NCBI RefSeq assembly: GCF_013426915.1
Contig: NZ_AP023179.1
Coordinates: 3,800,671-3,864,670, forward strand
DNA length: 64,000 nt
Direction: 5' to 3'
Source of the DNA: Paraburkholderia sp. PGU19
Lineage (GTDB): Bacteria > Pseudomonadota > Gammaproteobacteria > Burkholderiales > Burkholderiaceae
Of this stretch, positions 63,718 through 64,000 are shown one piece after another; the stretch's first letter is position 1, and each line of letters begins with the position of its first letter. The notes below the pieces were generated by a model that saw only the letters and a list, made by a program, of their open reading frames with translations, ran no database searches and had not been told where the DNA came from. Position numbers and translations under genes: made by a program.

Positions 63718-63807
63718 GTTGCTCTCACTTGTTGAGAAATAACCGCGCGAGCATCGCTGAAAGTGCAATGGCCGGTGGTTCGAAAATTGGTTTTCGCGGA
63801 ACCCGCT

Positions 63808-63836
63808 ATTTAAACCGGTTTTCTCTGAGTCGTCAA
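63808..63836 (-). promoter_or_regulatory. Sigma-70 promoter of rpmH
   Basis: On the minus strand TTGACG (63836-63831), a 17-bp spacer and TTAAAT (63813-63808). It is about 90 bp before the rpmH start and in the usual place for this operon. Confidence 0.7.
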
Positions 63837-64000
63837 TAGTTTAGGGCGATGATCCACAGGCGGCGATTGCGGGCGGTCTTTGATCGGGCCCTGTGGATAA
63901 CTCACTTTACGCGCCGTTTTGGCGGTAGAATCTCGCCTTACTTCCCAAAAATCTCGCACGCCGCCCCGGCCCGCTTGACCCCGCAAACTCTTGTGGCACA
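63837..64000. other. Left edge of the chromosomal origin (oriC)
   Basis: No gene from the rpmH promoter to the window end. It has a perfect DnaA box TGTGGATAA (63892-63900) and a near match TGATCCACA (63850-63858). In this group oriC lies between rpmH and dnaA, and dnaA is expected just past 64000 on the plus strand. Only part of the box array is in view. Confidence 0.7.

Noticed and set aside
1..64000. tRNA, rRNA or CRISPR genes
   Set aside because: I looked for TPsiC-arm patterns, rRNA segments and regularly spaced repeats and found none convincing; a covariance scan could still find a tRNA I missed.

Overview
The window looks like a stretch of the main chromosome of a Burkholderiaceae member, most likely Paraburkholderia, Caballeronia or a close relative. 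The coding sequence is GC-rich. The right end carries the conserved block mnmE, yidC, yidD, rnpA, rpmH, followed by a gene-free stretch with DnaA boxes. That is the left edge of the chromosomal origin, and dnaA should begin just past the right end. A DUF3717 protein, a gsp cluster with gspC inverted inside it, and phhA beside an Lrp-type regulator also fit this group.

Layout. 0-7 kb: a branched-chain amino-acid-type ABC transporter operon (livG-livF-binding protein-livH-livM, minus strand), followed by a second binding protein and the start of a third exported protein. 7-11.5 kb: a GMC oxidoreductase, methylmalonate-semialdehyde dehydrogenase (mmsA) and a divergent LysR regulator. 11.7-14.6 kb: a CYTH protein, an Lrp regulator divergent from the phenylalanine hydroxylase genes phhA-phhB, and a DUF3717 protein. 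14.7-17.1 kb: a two-component system. 17.1-25 kb: a SET-domain protein, an old-yellow-enzyme reductase, a MOSC protein, a class I glutamine amidotransferase, a MarR regulator with a cysteine-rich tail, a YbdK ligase and a Kef-type antiporter. 25.4-30 kb: mnmC, HU, a COG0523 metal GTPase with a histidine tail and a small lytic transglycosylase. 30.5-42.3 kb: the type II secretion cluster gspD-E-F, gspC (inverted), gspG-H-I-J-K-L-M-N, in which gspK carries a frameshift. 42.4-47.2 kb: a NodT-type outer-membrane efflux protein, a MarR regulator and a DHA2 efflux pump. 47.3-54.2 kb: an OmpA-type lipoprotein, another lipoprotein, gshA, alkA, ada, a candidate small RNA, a VOC protein and yaeQ. 54.5-58.7 kb: an accessory-looking stretch with a secreted protein, a LysE exporter, two very small membrane proteins, a hypothetical gene and a degenerate tyrosine integrase. 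58.8-64 kb: mnmE, an XRE-type regulator, yidC, yidD, rnpA, rpmH and the origin edge.

Most genes are housekeeping or ordinary metabolism. The signals most worth a second look are mainly outside the annotated genes. (1) A candidate small RNA at about 52.96-53.02 kb has its own promoter, two CUCCUCC anti-Shine-Dalgarno motifs and a terminator. (2) A 59-bp module containing GTATRYATACGTAGTAG, GTTAACAAG and a DnaA-box-like end occurs twice in inverted orientation at 21.8 and 25.1 kb, and the second copy sits in a DnaA-box cluster. (3) The integrase lacks several catalytic residues and is surrounded by repeated TGTGTACC sites, including a 15-bp perfect inverted pair 5.2 kb apart. (4) A shared palindrome lies upstream of the marR gene and its efflux pump. 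(5) gspK is frameshifted in an otherwise complete secretion cluster.

Gene starts were chosen by Shine-Dalgarno sequence, overlap with the preceding gene and usual family length. All functional calls rest on motifs recalled from known families; no database search was run.
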